Source of the DNA: Streptomyces sp. AC550_RSS872
GTDB taxonomy: Bacteria; Actinomycetota; Actinomycetes; Streptomycetales; Streptomycetaceae
NCBI RefSeq assembly: GCF_019049285.1
Contig: NZ_JAGMUL010000028.1
Span: forward strand, 62,001-126,000
Length of the DNA: 64,000 nucleotides
Direction: 5' to 3'
Below are positions 24,331 through 33,085 of the stretch, piece after piece (position 1 is the first letter of the stretch; every line of letters begins with the position of its first letter). The translations under genes and the position numbers were made by a program. The notes below the pieces were generated by a model that was given only the letters and a program-made list of their open reading frames with translations, was not told the DNA's origin and did not search any database.

Positions 24331-24340
24331 TGTCCAGACA
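24331..24340. promoter_or_regulatory. GntR-type operator upstream of iolC
   Basis: TGTCCAGACA is a dyad of the form TGTC-NN-GACA, the common core recognised by HutC/FadR-type GntR regulators. It touches the upstream side of the -35 box of the iolC promoter. Actinobacterial iol operons are controlled by GntR proteins; the regulator gene is not in this window. Confidence 0.45.
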
Positions 24341-24428
24341 TTCGAACCAACACCCTACGGGGAACGCCGGGCGCCCAAGGGGGTGGCGGGTGCCGTTCGG
24401 GGGCGGGTGCGGGTTGGTTCGTGGCTTG

Positions 24429-24480
24429 TCGCGCCCACGCGGCGGAGCCGCATATCAATACAGCCCCGCGCCCCTTAGGG
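24429..24480 (+). repeat. dispersed intergenic repeat, copy A
   Basis: A 52-bp stretch beginning TCGCGCCCACGCGGCGGAGC matches copy B at 26644-26695 with three mismatches. Both end in CCCCGCGCCCCTT plus G's. It lies between iolC and the small HTH gene. Confidence 0.75.
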
Positions 24481-24708
24481 AGCTGCGGCCCGCGTGTGCC
24501 TTTGTGGCGCCCGTGTCACAAAGGCGGCTCTTCTGTCACGCATGTCGCATGTTCGCGGGGCTCGCGTCACGTCCCCTCCACAGGGCCCGCCCGGGCTCAC
24601 TCTGTGTCGTTGACCGGACACAGGCTTTGTGATCGCCAGCGCAGCGCACGGTACCCCCGACGACCGCCCCAGGGTCGCCGCCGCGGCGCGCGCAGGGAGG
24701 TGCAACCG

Positions 24709-24909
24709 ATGACCGACCGAACTCTCTGGTCCTACAAGGAGATCGCCGCGCACATCAAGGTGCAGCCGGACACCGTGCGGTCGTACCGCAAGCACGGGTT
24801 GTTGCCGCCGCCGGACCATGTGGAGGGCGGCAAGCCCTTCTGGTACCCGGACACCGTGCGGGCCTGGGTGGAGTCCCGCCCGGGCAACCGGGGCCGAAGG
24901 GTGGACTGA
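24709..24909 (+). CDS. small MerR/AlpA-type helix-turn-helix protein
   Basis: The 66-residue protein is almost only a winged helix-turn-helix: WSYKEIAAHIKVQPDTVRSY, then RKHGLLPPPDHVEGGKPFWY and a C-terminal helix. It resembles the single-domain MerR-like proteins (BldC/excisionase fold) but lacks an effector domain. The ATG at 24709 follows GGGAGG. The long leader upstream contains an intergenic repeat. It probably binds DNA as a dimer or filament as BldC does. The target is unknown, and it is not the true BldC sequence. Confidence 0.72.
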   Translation: MTDRTLWSYKEIAAHIKVQPDTVRSYRKHGLLPPPDHVEGGKPFWYPDTVRAWVESRPGNRGRRVD

Positions 24910-24970
24910 CCTCCCCGGCCTTGCGGAAAACCAGCTGTGCCCCATCCGGCCAGTGGGGCACAGTCCTCGC

Positions 24971-25537
24971 ATGCGCAGCTTCTCCGTCAAACCCACGCTC
25001 ACCGGCGACAAGGCCGTGCTCCGGCCGTTCACCGGGGCCGACGCCGACATCATGTGGGAGATCATCGAGGACCCCGAGGTCGAACGCTTCACCTTCTCCC
25101 CGAACAACGAACTCACTCCGGAGCGGGTGCGCTCCTGGTACGGCTCGCTGTCCGACCGGCCCGACCGTCTCGATCTCGCCGTCACCGACCGCGCCACCGG
25201 CGAACTCGTGGGCGAGGTCGTCCTGTACGAGTGGGATCCGCATGCCCGCAGCTGCACCTTCCGCACACTGATCGGCCCGCGTGGCCGCGACCGCGGCATC
25301 GGCACCGAGGCCACCCGGCTCATCGTCGGGTACGGCTTCGAACAACTCGGGCTGCACCGGATCGAGTTGGGGGCCTACCGCCACAACCACCGGGCCCTGC
25401 GCGTCTACGAGAAGGTCGGGTTCGTGACGGAGGGGATCCGCCGGGAAGCGCAGACGAGGAACGGGGAGTGGCTGGACGAGGTGCTCATGGCCGTCCTCGA
25501 CCACGAGTGGGCCGCCCTCAACTCCACGGCTCGATGA
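24971..25537 (+). CDS. GNAT family N-acetyltransferase (RimJ/RimL type)
   Basis: This 188-residue acetyltransferase fits the RimJ/RimL-like subgroup. [24 protein letters not shown] is at the start, and [40 protein letters not shown] segments form the acetyl-CoA binding motif [18 protein letters not shown] ends the fold. It transfers acetyl from acetyl-CoA to an amine, possibly a protein N-terminus or small molecule. The ATG at 24971 was chosen over upstream in-frame starts because those would run into the previous gene. It converges on the dehydrogenase gene with a 20-bp overlap. Confidence 0.82.
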   Translation: MRSFSVKPTLTGDKAVLRPFTGADADIMWEIIEDPEVERFTFSPNNELTPERVRSWYGSLSDRPDRLDLAVTDRATGELVGEVVLYEWDPHARSCTFRTLIGPRGRDRGIGTEATRLIVGYGFEQLGLHRIELGAYRHNHRALRVYEKVGFVTEGIRREAQTRNGEWLDEVLMAVLDHEWAALNSTAR

Positions 25538-26561
25538 CGGTCACCCCCGCCCCCGGCGCCGTCCCGAGCGCCGTCAGCGCGGCCGGCACCGCGTCCAGCC
25601 CGATCGTCGACGTCACCAGCAGATCCGGCCGCAGCACACCCGCCCGGACCAGCTCCAGCATGGGCGGGTAGGTATGTGCCGCCATGCCGTGGCTGCCCAG
25701 CAGTTCGAGTTCCAGGGCGATGGCGCGGGCCATGGGGACCGGTGTCGTGCCGGACGTCGACGGCAGCAGGCCCACCTGGATGTGCCGGCCCCGGCGGCGC
25801 AGGCCGTTGACGGAGGCGGCGCAGGTGGTGGGCGAGCCGAGGGCGTCCAGGGAGAGGTGGGCGCCGCCGCCGGTCAGGGCGAGGACGGCGGCGGCTGTGT
25901 CGGGGGTGCTCGACGCGTCCACGCACTCCGTCGCCCCGAACTTCCGCGCCAGCTCCAGGGCCTGCGGTGAGACGTCCACCGCGACGACCCGCGCGCCCGA
26001 GGCCGCCGCGATCATCACCGCCGACAGGCCGACCCCGCCGCAGCCGTGCACGGCGACCCACTCCCCCGCCGCCACCCGGCCCTGCTGCACGACGGCCCGG
26101 AACGCGGTGGCGAACCGGCAGCCCAGCGACGCCGCCGTCGCGAAGGACATCTCCTCGGGGACGGCGACGAGGTTGACGTCGGCGTGGTCCAGCGCCACGT
26201 ACTGGGCGAAGGAGCCCCAGTGGGTGAAGCCTGGCTGGGTCTGGCGCTCACACACCTGCTGGTCGCCCGCCGCACACGCGGCGCAGCTGCCGCAGGCGCA
26301 CACGAAGGGCACGGTGACCCGGTCGCCGGGGCGCCAGTTGCTCACGCCGGCGCCGGCTGCCTCGACCACACCGGCGAGTTCATGGCCGGGCACGTGAGGG
26401 AGCGTGATGTCCGGGTCGTGGCCCTGCCAGCCGTGCCAGTCGCTGCGGCAGAGGCCGGTGGCCTCGACGCGGACGGTCACTCCGTGGGGGGCGGGGTGCG
26501 GGTCGGGCACGTCACGTACCTCGGCCTGCTCCCCGAACTGCTCGAACACCACTGCCCGCAT
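25518..26561 (-). CDS. zinc-dependent alcohol dehydrogenase (MDR superfamily)
   Basis: The protein has 347 residues. The catalytic zinc site is suggested by [12 protein letters not shown] and [10 protein letters not shown]. The structural zinc loop has four cysteines in [17 protein letters not shown]. The Rossmann domain has [15 protein letters not shown] with the GxGxxG pattern. It oxidises an alcohol or reduces an aldehyde with NAD(P); the substrate is not evident. It is a single gene, convergent with the GNAT gene, and its start lies near an intergenic repeat. Confidence 0.85.
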   Translation of the reverse strand: MRAVVFEQFGEQAEVRDVPDPHPAPHGVTVRVEATGLCRSDWHGWQGHDPDITLPHVPGHELAGVVEAAGAGVSNWRPGDRVTVPFVCACGSCAACAAGDQQVCERQTQPGFTHWGSFAQYVALDHADVNLVAVPEEMSFATAASLGCRFATAFRAVVQQGRVAAGEWVAVHGCGGVGLSAVMIAAASGARVVAVDVSPQALELARKFGATECVDASSTPDTAAAVLALTGGGAHLSLDALGSPTTCAASVNGLRRRGRHIQVGLLPSTSGTTPVPMARAIALELELLGSHGMAAHTYPPMLELVRAGVLRPDLLVTSTIGLDAVPAALTALGTAPGAGVTVIEPWS

Positions 26562-26643
26562 CCCTGGGTCTCCTTTCCGCCGACACGCTTCGCGGGATCA
26601 GCCGCGTTGTGTCGTCGATTGTCTGCGAGAACATCGTGGCTGG

Positions 26644-26695
26644 TCGCGCCCACGCGGCGGAGCCGCATATCGATACAACCCCGCGCCCCTTGGGG
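26644..26695 (+). repeat. dispersed intergenic repeat, copy B
   Basis: The 52-bp match to 24429-24480 has three mismatches and continues into GGGGCGCGGGG, giving a GC-rich dyad. It lies between the convergent tail of the MMPL gene and the promoter of the dehydrogenase gene. Confidence 0.75.
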
Positions 26696-26726
26696 CGCGG
26701 GGCCCCCCGAGGTTCCGCCGGCGAAG

Positions 26727-28979
26727 TCAGCCCGGTGTGCTCACCTTGTCCCGTTCCCGGGCCGGCTCGGTTGTCGGGGGCGCCGTCGACTCGCCCTCGC
26801 TGAAACCGAAGCGGGTGTGGAATCGCCGCAACGGCCCCGGCGCCCACCAGGTCGCCCGCCCCGTCAGGCGCATGACCGCCGGGACCAGGAGGCTGCGGAC
26901 GACCATCGCGTCCATCAGCACCGCCAGGGCGATCCCGAGGCCGAGCATCTTGGTGTTGGTGACCCGGGAAGTGCCTATCGCGACCATCACCACCGCGAGG
27001 ATGACGGCGGCCGCGGTGATCAGTCCGCCCGTGCGCTGAAGGCCGTGCCGGACCGCCTGGTCGTGGTCGCCGGTCGTGTCGTACTCCTCTTTGATGCGGG
27101 ACAGCAGGAACACGCCGTAGTCCATCGACAGGCCGAAGGCGACGCAGAACATCAGCACCGGGAGGGTCGTCTCGATCGAGCCGGGGCTGGTGAAGCCGAG
27201 CAGGCCGGACAGATGGCCGTCCTGGAAGACCCAGACCACCGCGCCGAACATCGCCGTCAGGCTGAGCGCGTTGAGCACCACCGCCTGGATCGGGATCAGC
27301 ACACTGCCGGTCAGCAGGAACACCAGCAGCAGGGTGACGGTCGCGATGAAGGCGGCCGCGAGCGGCAGGCGTTCGGCTATCGCGTCCTTGGAGTCGACCA
27401 GGACGGCTGCCGCGCCGGTCACCCTGGTGTCGAACGGGGCCTGGGTGGCGCGCAGTTCGTCGACCAGACGCTGGGCCGGGTCGTCGACCGCTTCGCCCTT
27501 GGGCAGCACCGTGAAGTACGCCGACTCGCCCTTCACCAGGGGTCCGTCGACCCGCAGCACTTCCGGGAGCGCGGCGATCCGCTCCTTGTACGCGGCGTAC
27601 TGCGCCGGCGTCGCACGGCCCTCGGCGAGCACCTCAAGGCCGCCCCCGGGGCTGCCCGGGAAGCCGTCGCGGATGTGCTGCTGTACGACGTGGGACTCGG
27701 CGCTCGCCGGCAGCTGGCGGTCGTCGGCGGTGCCGAACTTCACGCCCAGGAAGGGCAGTCCGAGCAGGACCAGGACGGCGGTGGTGCCCAGAGCGAAGAA
27801 GGGGGCGCGGCGCATGACGAGGTTCGCGGTGCGGGTCCAGGCCCTGCCCTGCGTCGCACCGGCCGTCGAGGCGGGATACTTCGGCTGCCCGCGCCGGAAC
27901 AGGCGGCGCAGGTCCAGGGCGTTGACCCGGTGGCCGAGCAGGACCAGTGCCGCCGGGAGCAGGATCAGCGCGGCCGCGGCGGCCAGCAGCACCACCGCGA
28001 TCCCGGCGTAGGCGAAGGACCGCAGGAAGTACTGCGGGAAGAGCAGCATCGCCGCGAGGGACACCGCGACCGTGAGGGCGGAGAAGAGGACGGTGCGGCC
28101 GGCCGTGCGCAGGGTCGTGCCGACGGCTGGGAGCGGGTCGGCGCCGGTGGCGAGTTCCTCGCGGAAGCGGCGGACGATGAACAGGGCGTAGTCGACGGCG
28201 AGGCCCAGGCCGAGGGCCGTGGTGAGGTTCATCGCGAAGACCGACACGTCGGTGACCTCGGTCAGGCCGCGCAGCACCGCGTTCGTGCCGAGGATGGCGA
28301 CGATGCCGATGCCCAGCGGCAGCAGGGCGGCGACCGCGCTGCCGAAGACCATCACCAGCAGCACCAGGGTGACCGGCAGGGCGATCACCTCGGCGCGGAC
28401 CAGGTCCTCCTGGATGGTCGTCTGCATCTCGTGCCGCACCGCGACCGGACCGCCGACGCTCACCTCCACCGGGCCGTGCGTGCCCCGGAACTCGGGTGCG
28501 ATGCGGTCCAGGGTCTCCCCCGCCTGTTTCTCCTCGCCGGTGATGCGGGCGGCGATCAGCGCCTCATGGCCGTCCTCGGCACGCAGGGCGGGAGCCGCCG
28601 AGGCGTCCGCCTGCCAGTAGGAGCCGACCCCGGTGACGCCCTTCTCCGCGGCCAGGCGCGCGGTGATGCGCCGGGCCTCGGCGGCGACCGCGGGGTCGTC
28701 CACGGTGGCCTCGCCCGCGTCCACGAGGAGCAGGAGGTTGGGCTGGGAGGCGGGGAACTCGCGCTCCAGAGCCCTGGTCGCGTACGTCGACTCGGCCTCC
28801 GGGTCCTCCCAGCCGCCGCTGCCCAGCCGGTCGGCGACGCCGCTGCCGGCCAGCACGGCGAGCGCGGTGATCACCAGAGCCACGAGCAGCGACAGCCGCG
28901 GCCGGGCCGTCACGAAGCGGGTCCAGCCTCCGAGGCGGGGTGACCCTCCGTCACCGGGTGGCTTGTTGACTTCGGTCAT
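26727..28979 (-). CDS. MMPL-family RND transporter
   Basis: This 750-residue membrane protein has two repeated halves. Each has one helix, a large outside domain, then a block of about five helices, giving roughly 12 helices in total. The GLAVDYALFIVRRFREEL motif in half one and GLSMDYGVFLLSRIKEEY in half two are the proton-relay DY signatures of MMPL transporters. These export lipids or hydrophobic compounds. The ATG at 28979 was selected because the upstream in-frame extension crosses the operator region. It is divergent from a TetR gene that probably represses it. Confidence 0.88.
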   Translation of the reverse strand: MTEVNKPPGDGGSPRLGGWTRFVTARPRLSLLVALVITALAVLAGSGVADRLGSGGWEDPEAESTYATRALEREFPASQPNLLLLVDAGEATVDDPAVAAEARRITARLAAEKGVTGVGSYWQADASAAPALRAEDGHEALIAARITGEEKQAGETLDRIAPEFRGTHGPVEVSVGGPVAVRHEMQTTIQEDLVRAEVIALPVTLVLLVMVFGSAVAALLPLGIGIVAILGTNAVLRGLTEVTDVSVFAMNLTTALGLGLAVDYALFIVRRFREELATGADPLPAVGTTLRTAGRTVLFSALTVAVSLAAMLLFPQYFLRSFAYAGIAVVLLAAAAALILLPAALVLLGHRVNALDLRRLFRRGQPKYPASTAGATQGRAWTRTANLVMRRAPFFALGTTAVLVLLGLPFLGVKFGTADDRQLPASAESHVVQQHIRDGFPGSPGGGLEVLAEGRATPAQYAAYKERIAALPEVLRVDGPLVKGESAYFTVLPKGEAVDDPAQRLVDELRATQAPFDTRVTGAAAVLVDSKDAIAERLPLAAAFIATVTLLLVFLLTGSVLIPIQAVVLNALSLTAMFGAVVWVFQDGHLSGLLGFTSPGSIETTLPVLMFCVAFGLSMDYGVFLLSRIKEEYDTTGDHDQAVRHGLQRTGGLITAAAVILAVVMVAIGTSRVTNTKMLGLGIALAVLMDAMVVRSLLVPAVMRLTGRATWWAPGPLRRFHTRFGFSEGESTAPPTTEPARERDKVSTPG

Positions 28980-29113
28980 TGTGCGGTGTCCCCTCACCCT
29001 GATCCGTGCTGTGCGGTCGGTGCTGTGCGATCCGTGCCGTTCACAACCAGGCAGCATGGAGCTGTCACTGCCATAGAGTGGCAAACACGAGACATCGCTC
29101 GCGTTTCTCAAGA

Positions 29114-29133
29114 ATGCGAGCGGTCGCTCGCGT
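29114..29133. promoter_or_regulatory. palindromic operator between the MMPL and tetR genes
   Basis: ATGCGAGCGGTCGCTCGCGT is a near-perfect 20-bp dyad in the 188-bp divergent intergenic region. A further half-like copy, CATCGCTCGCGTTTCTC, lies just upstream near 29093. The position and size fit a TetR binding site controlling both genes. Confidence 0.6.
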
Positions 29134-29167
29134 TTGTCAATCGCGTTCGGAGAACTGGGGATAACGC

Positions 29168-29815
29168 GTGTCCGCCAACCAGGAGAAGGAGCAGCCGCGC
29201 CGCCGCCAGGCCCGCGGTGAGCGCCGTATCGCCCAGCTGCTCGAGGCGGCGGCCGCCGTCTTCACCGCCTCCGGCTACACGGCTGCCAGCACCAACGCCA
29301 TCGCCCGCGAGGCAGGCGTCTCACCGGGCACGCTGTACCAGTTCTTCCCGAACAAGGAAGCCATCGCGATCGAGCTGGGCGAGCGGCTCATGCGCGAGAT
29401 GCGTGAGACGTTCGGCGAGGCACTCGCCCCGGTCGACCCCACGACCCCGCTGGAGGAGGCCGTCGGCGCGGCCGTCGACCGGTTCATCGCCTTCAACTGC
29501 GAGCACCCGGCGTTCTTCGCCCTGATGCACGGCCCCGACATCCCCGGCCGCATCGCCGAGGAGCACGACGCCCTGCACGCGACCCTGCTGTCCCGGATCG
29601 AGGGCCTGCTCTCCTCGTTCCTGCCCGACGCCGCCCCGGCCGACCTCACCCGGACCGCCCACATGTGCCTGGGCCTGTACAAGGCGGGCCTGGAGCTGAT
29701 CCTGGCCCACGAGGGCGCCGAGCGTGACGCCTACGTCCAGGAGCTCAAGCACGCCCTGACCCGCTACCTCGTACCGCTGGTGGCGACCGACTCCTCTTGG
29801 AGAAATACCCCGTAG
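29168..29815 (+). CDS. TetR family transcriptional regulator
   Basis: The protein has 215 residues. The N-terminal HTH reads RIAQLLEAAAAVFTASGYTA, then TNAIAREAGVSPGTLYQFFP and NKEAIA, which is the classical TetR signature. A helical ligand domain follows. It starts with GTG after GGAGAACTGGGG. It is divergent from the MMPL exporter gene and probably represses it until a hydrophobic ligand is bound. Its last codons overlap the copper operator of the next operon, so binding there could also affect the 3' end of this transcript. Confidence 0.88.
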   Translation: MSANQEKEQPRRRQARGERRIAQLLEAAAAVFTASGYTAASTNAIAREAGVSPGTLYQFFPNKEAIAIELGERLMREMRETFGEALAPVDPTTPLEEAVGAAVDRFIAFNCEHPAFFALMHGPDIPGRIAEEHDALHATLLSRIEGLLSSFLPDAAPADLTRTAHMCLGLYKAGLELILAHEGAERDAYVQELKHALTRYLVPLVATDSSWRNTP

Positions 29816-29821
29816 GGGTAT
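29805..29821. promoter_or_regulatory. CsoR-type copper operator
   Basis: ATACCCCGTAGGGGTAT is a perfect-arm dyad (ATACCCC/GGGGTAT around GTA). It matches the G/C-tract operators bound by the copper repressor CsoR in Streptomyces. It lies 65 bp before copZ and overlaps the stop region of tetR. The csoR gene is not in this window. Confidence 0.75.
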
Positions 29822-29885
29822 ACCGTGGCAGTGGAGGGACCCCGCGGGTCCCGTCAACCCCACATGCCTCGACGAGGAGAACGAC

Positions 29886-30125
29886 ATGACCGCGCAGACC
29901 GACACCCCGGGATCCGTCACCGCCGTCTACAAGGTGAGCGGCATGAGCTGCGGGCACTGCGAGGGAGCCGTCTCCGGTGAGATCTCCGACCTCCCCGGTG
30001 TCAGCTCGGTGAAGGCCGTCGCCTCCACCGGCGAGGTCACCGTCGTCTCCGCGGCCGCGCTGGACGAGGAGGCCGTACGCGCGGCCGTGGACGAGGCGGG
30101 CTTCGAACTGATCGCCAAGATCTGA
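29886..30125 (+). CDS. copZ: copper chaperone CopZ
   Basis: The protein has 79 residues and a single heavy-metal-associated domain with the metal-binding [11 protein letters not shown] loop (CxxC). It carries Cu(I) in the cytoplasm and hands it to the CopA ATPase, whose gene begins 8 bp downstream. GAGGAG precedes the ATG. The CsoR-type operator upstream indicates induction by copper. Confidence 0.92.
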   Translation: MTAQTDTPGSVTAVYKVSGMSCGHCEGAVSGEISDLPGVSSVKAVASTGEVTVVSAAALDEEAVRAAVDEAGFELIAKI

Positions 30126-30132
30126 GCCTGAA

Positions 30133-32415
30133 ATGCCCCGCACCACCGACCAACCTCCGATAGCCGGGGCGGCCGAAGTCGAGCTGCTCATCGGCGGAAT
30201 GACCTGCGCGTCCTGCGCCGCCCGCGTCGAGAAGAAGCTCAACCGCATGGACGGCGTCACCGCCACGGTGAACTACGCGACGGAGAAGGCGAGGGTCAGC
30301 TGTCCCGCGGGCATCCAGGTCGCCGACCTGATCGCCACGGTGGAGAAGACGGGGTACACAGCCGAGGAACCGACTCCCCCACAGCCCGAGCCGCGGCAGC
30401 CGCAGGAGGCTCCGGAAGACCCCGAACTGGCCTCCTACCGGCACCGCTTCACCGTCTCCGCCCTGCTCGCCGGACCCGTCATCCTGCTGTCGATGATCCC
30501 GGCCCTCCAGTTCGACAACTGGCAGTGGCTCGCGCTCACCCTCGCCTCGCCGGTCGTCGTCTGGGGCGGGCTGCCCTTCCACCGGGCCGCGTTCACCCAT
30601 GCCCGGCACGGCGCGGCGACCATGGACACGCTGATCTCGATGGGCACGCTGGCGGCGTACGGCTGGTCGCTGTGGGCGCTGTTCCTCGGCGACGCGGGCA
30701 TGAGCGGCATGCGCGACGACTTCGAGTTCACGGTCTCGCGCGTGGACGGCGCCTCGCAGATCTACCTCGAAGTGGCCTCCGGGGTCGTCACCTTCCTCCT
30801 CCTCGGCCGGTATCTGGAAGCGCGGGCCAAGCGCCGCGCGGGAGCCGCGCTGCGGGCGCTGATGGAGCTGGGCGCGAAGGACGTGGCGGTGCTGAGAGAC
30901 GGCCGTGAGGTCCGTGTCCCGGTGGACCGGCTGGCCGTCGGCGACCGGTTCGTCGTACGGCCGGGCGAGAAGATCGCCACCGACGGCACCGTCGTCGAGG
31001 GCGCCTCGGCGGTGGACGCCGCCCTGCTGACCGGTGAGTCGGTGCCGGTGGACGTGACCGTCGGGGACGCGGTGACCGGCGCGACCGTCAACGCCGGGGG
31101 CCGGCTGGTAGTCGAGGCGACCCGGGTCGGCGCCGACACACAGCTCGCGCGGATGGCGAAGCTGGTGGAGGACGCACAGAACGGCAAGGCCGAGGTGCAG
31201 CGGCTCGCCGACCGGATCTCCTCGGTCTTCGTGCCGGCGGTCGTCCTCCTCGCGGTCGCCACTTTCGGGGCGTGGCTCGCCGTCACCGACGACACGGTCG
31301 CCGCGTTCACCGCGGCCGTCGCGGTGCTGATCATCGCCTGTCCGTGCGCGCTGGGCCTGGCCACGCCGACGGCCCTCATGGTCGGCACGGGACGCGGAGC
31401 GCAGCTCGGCATCCTCATCAAGGGGCCCGAGGTGCTGGAGTCCACGCGCCGGGTCGACACCGTCGTCCTGGACAAGACCGGCACGGTGACCACGGGCCGG
31501 ATGACCCTTCAGAAGGTGTACGTCGCGGAGGGCACCGACGAGGAGGAGGTGCTGCGGCTCGCGGGCGCCGTGGAGCACGCCTCGGAGCACCCGGTCGCGC
31601 GGGCCGTCGCCGCGGGCGCGCAGGAGCGAAGCGAGATGGGGGTCCCCCCGGCCGAAGGCTGGGGGAGGGTCGGGAGCCTGCCGGAGGTCGAGGACTTCGA
31701 GAACGTGCCCGGGCGGGGCGTACGCGCACGCGTGGAGGGCCGTGACGTGGCCGTGGGGCGCCTTTTCGACACGCTGCCCACCGAGCTGGCCCGCGCCAGG
31801 GAAGAGGCCGAGAGGGGCGGTCGTACGGCCGTCGTGGTCGGCTGGGACGGAACCGCGCGGGGCGTGATCGCCGTCGCGGACGCGGTGAAGGAGACCAGCG
31901 CCGAGGCAGTGCGCGAACTGCGGGCGCTGGGGCTGACCCCGGTGCTGCTGACCGGGGACAACCGGGCGGTCGCCGAGGCGGTGGCCGACGCGGTCGGCAT
32001 CGATGCCGATCAGGTGATCGCGGAGGTCCTGCCCGAGGAGAAGGTCGAGGCGGTACGGCGGCTGCGGCGCGAAGGGCGGTGCGTGGCCATGGTCGGCGAC
32101 GGCGTCAACGACGCGGCCGCGCTTGCCACCGCCGATCTGGGTCTCGCCATGGGGACGGGGACGGACGCGGCGATCGAAGCGAGCGATCTGACGCTGGTGC
32201 GGGGTGATCTACGGGTGGCGGCGGACGCGATCCGGCTGTCGCGGCGGACGCTGGGCACGATCAAGGGCAACCTCGTGTGGGCCTTCGGGTACAACGTCGC
32301 CGCGCTGCCGCTGGCCGCGGCGGGGTTGTTGAACCCGATGATCGCGGGGGCCGCGATGGCGTTCTCGTCGGTGTTCGTGGTGTCGAACAGCCTGCGGCTG
32401 CGGACGTTCCGGTGA
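30133..32415 (+). CDS. copA: Cu(I)-translocating P-type ATPase
   Basis: This 760-residue P1B ATPase has an N-terminal HMA domain (GGMTCASC near residues 19-26), membrane helices, TGES in the actuator domain, the ion-pathway CPC in IIACPCALG near residue 403, the phosphorylation loop VLDKTGT near 447, SEHPVA in the nucleotide domain and GDGVNDA near 655. It exports cytoplasmic copper. Between AAGAQ and LPEVEDF the nucleotide domain has about 17 extra residues ([18 protein letters not shown]), encoded by a dispersed Streptomyces repeat. This sits in a loop after the HP motif and may be tolerated. Confidence 0.93.
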   Translation: MPRTTDQPPIAGAAEVELLIGGMTCASCAARVEKKLNRMDGVTATVNYATEKARVSCPAGIQVADLIATVEKTGYTAEEPTPPQPEPRQPQEAPEDPELASYRHRFTVSALLAGPVILLSMIPALQFDNWQWLALTLASPVVVWGGLPFHRAAFTHARHGAATMDTLISMGTLAAYGWSLWALFLGDAGMSGMRDDFEFTVSRVDGASQIYLEVASGVVTFLLLGRYLEARAKRRAGAALRALMELGAKDVAVLRDGREVRVPVDRLAVGDRFVVRPGEKIATDGTVVEGASAVDAALLTGESVPVDVTVGDAVTGATVNAGGRLVVEATRVGADTQLARMAKLVEDAQNGKAEVQRLADRISSVFVPAVVLLAVATFGAWLAVTDDTVAAFTAAVAVLIIACPCALGLATPTALMVGTGRGAQLGILIKGPEVLESTRRVDTVVLDKTGTVTTGRMTLQKVYVAEGTDEEEVLRLAGAVEHASEHPVARAVAAGAQERSEMGVPPAEGWGRVGSLPEVEDFENVPGRGVRARVEGRDVAVGRLFDTLPTELARAREEAERGGRTAVVVGWDGTARGVIAVADAVKETSAEAVRELRALGLTPVLLTGDNRAVAEAVADAVGIDADQVIAEVLPEEKVEAVRRLRREGRCVAMVGDGVNDAAALATADLGLAMGTGTDAAIEASDLTLVRGDLRVAADAIRLSRRTLGTIKGNLVWAFGYNVAALPLAAAGLLNPMIAGAAMAFSSVFVVSNSLRLRTFR
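31621..31672 (+). repeat. in-frame dispersed repeat inside copA
   Basis: CAGGAGCGAAGCGAGATGGG, then GGTCCCCCC and GGCTGGGGGAGG, form a G/C dyad of a kind widely scattered in Streptomyces genomes. It is in frame and encodes [17 protein letters not shown] around residues 497-513. Confidence 0.65.
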
Positions 32416-33085
32416 ATTCGTAGTAAGAACCCCACTGGGTCCCTCTGGAGTCCGGCGCCCGGCTCACATAAGCTCTTCACAAGGCTCACGCATCATCCTT
32501 ACGCTTGAGTCCCGACCGCCATATCAGGGCTCTTGCGCATCTAACGGACATATGCAAGAGACGCAGATCACAGTGATGTGAACGTAACCATCGAAGGGGT
32601 TCGAAGGTCTAAGTTGACGATGTCAGGCAGCGTCTTGGGGGGCGCTTACTGGCATCTGAGGATGTCTTGGGGGACTTCCTCAGAGTTGCGTTGCCGGGGC
32701 ACGTACTTCGGGAAGCTTTGAGCGGCCCTCCCGAGCGTGCGCTGTCCCGGCAGACCGCATCGACCCATGAGTACGACGAGTTCTGCTCGTTCTGCTCAAT
32801 GGCAGCACAAGAAAGACAGCGAATTCAGGCGCTGGTCTCTCAGACGCCCGGCCGGATCCCGTGGGGGGAATCCGCACCGGGACATGGGAAGGCGCCCTGG
32901 ACGTCGGCCCGTGGGGGGACCGCCGCCAGGGCGCCTTCTGTTTTCTGCCTACGGAGGTGCAGCGCCCCGAAGGTGCCGCAGGCCCTGAAGGTGCCGCAGG
33001 CCCTGAAGGGGCGCGGGGAACTGCGCGACCAGCCCCAACGAACCCGCAAGCCGACCGACAACCCCCACGCACCCCAAGCGGAGCG
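32416..33085. other. 670-bp gap between copA and citA with a candidate short transcription unit and repeats
   Basis: AT-richer DNA near 32460-32620 looks like a promoter region. A 33-residue frame (32620-32721, MSGSVLGGAYWHL...) and a longer frame (32667-33134) are open but have no convincing ribosome-binding site. Another ATG at 32768 starts MSTTSSARSAQWQHKK. A strong terminator on the plus strand ends at about 32947. It is followed by a tandem 18-bp repeat (AAGGTGCCGCAGGCCCTG, twice at 32970-33005) and half of a dispersed intergenic repeat. The unit may be a small RNA, or the ends of a deleted gene. Confidence 0.4.
32889..32947 (+). terminator. strong intrinsic terminator facing citA
   Basis: AAGGCGCCCTGG (32889-32900) pairs perfectly with CCAGGGCGCCTT (32926-32937) across a 25-nt loop, followed by CTGTTTTCT. 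The T-run is on the plus strand. It therefore terminates a rightward transcript that must begin in the copA-citA gap or read through from copA, not the leftward citA transcript. Confidence 0.7.

Noticed and set aside
24709..24909. Calling the small HTH protein BldC
   Set aside because: The fold is similar, but the sequence is not the conserved BldC sequence as I know it, so only the fold is named.
32968..33006. Possible CRISPR-like repeat
   Set aside because: Only two adjacent 18-bp units without spacers; a simple tandem duplication.
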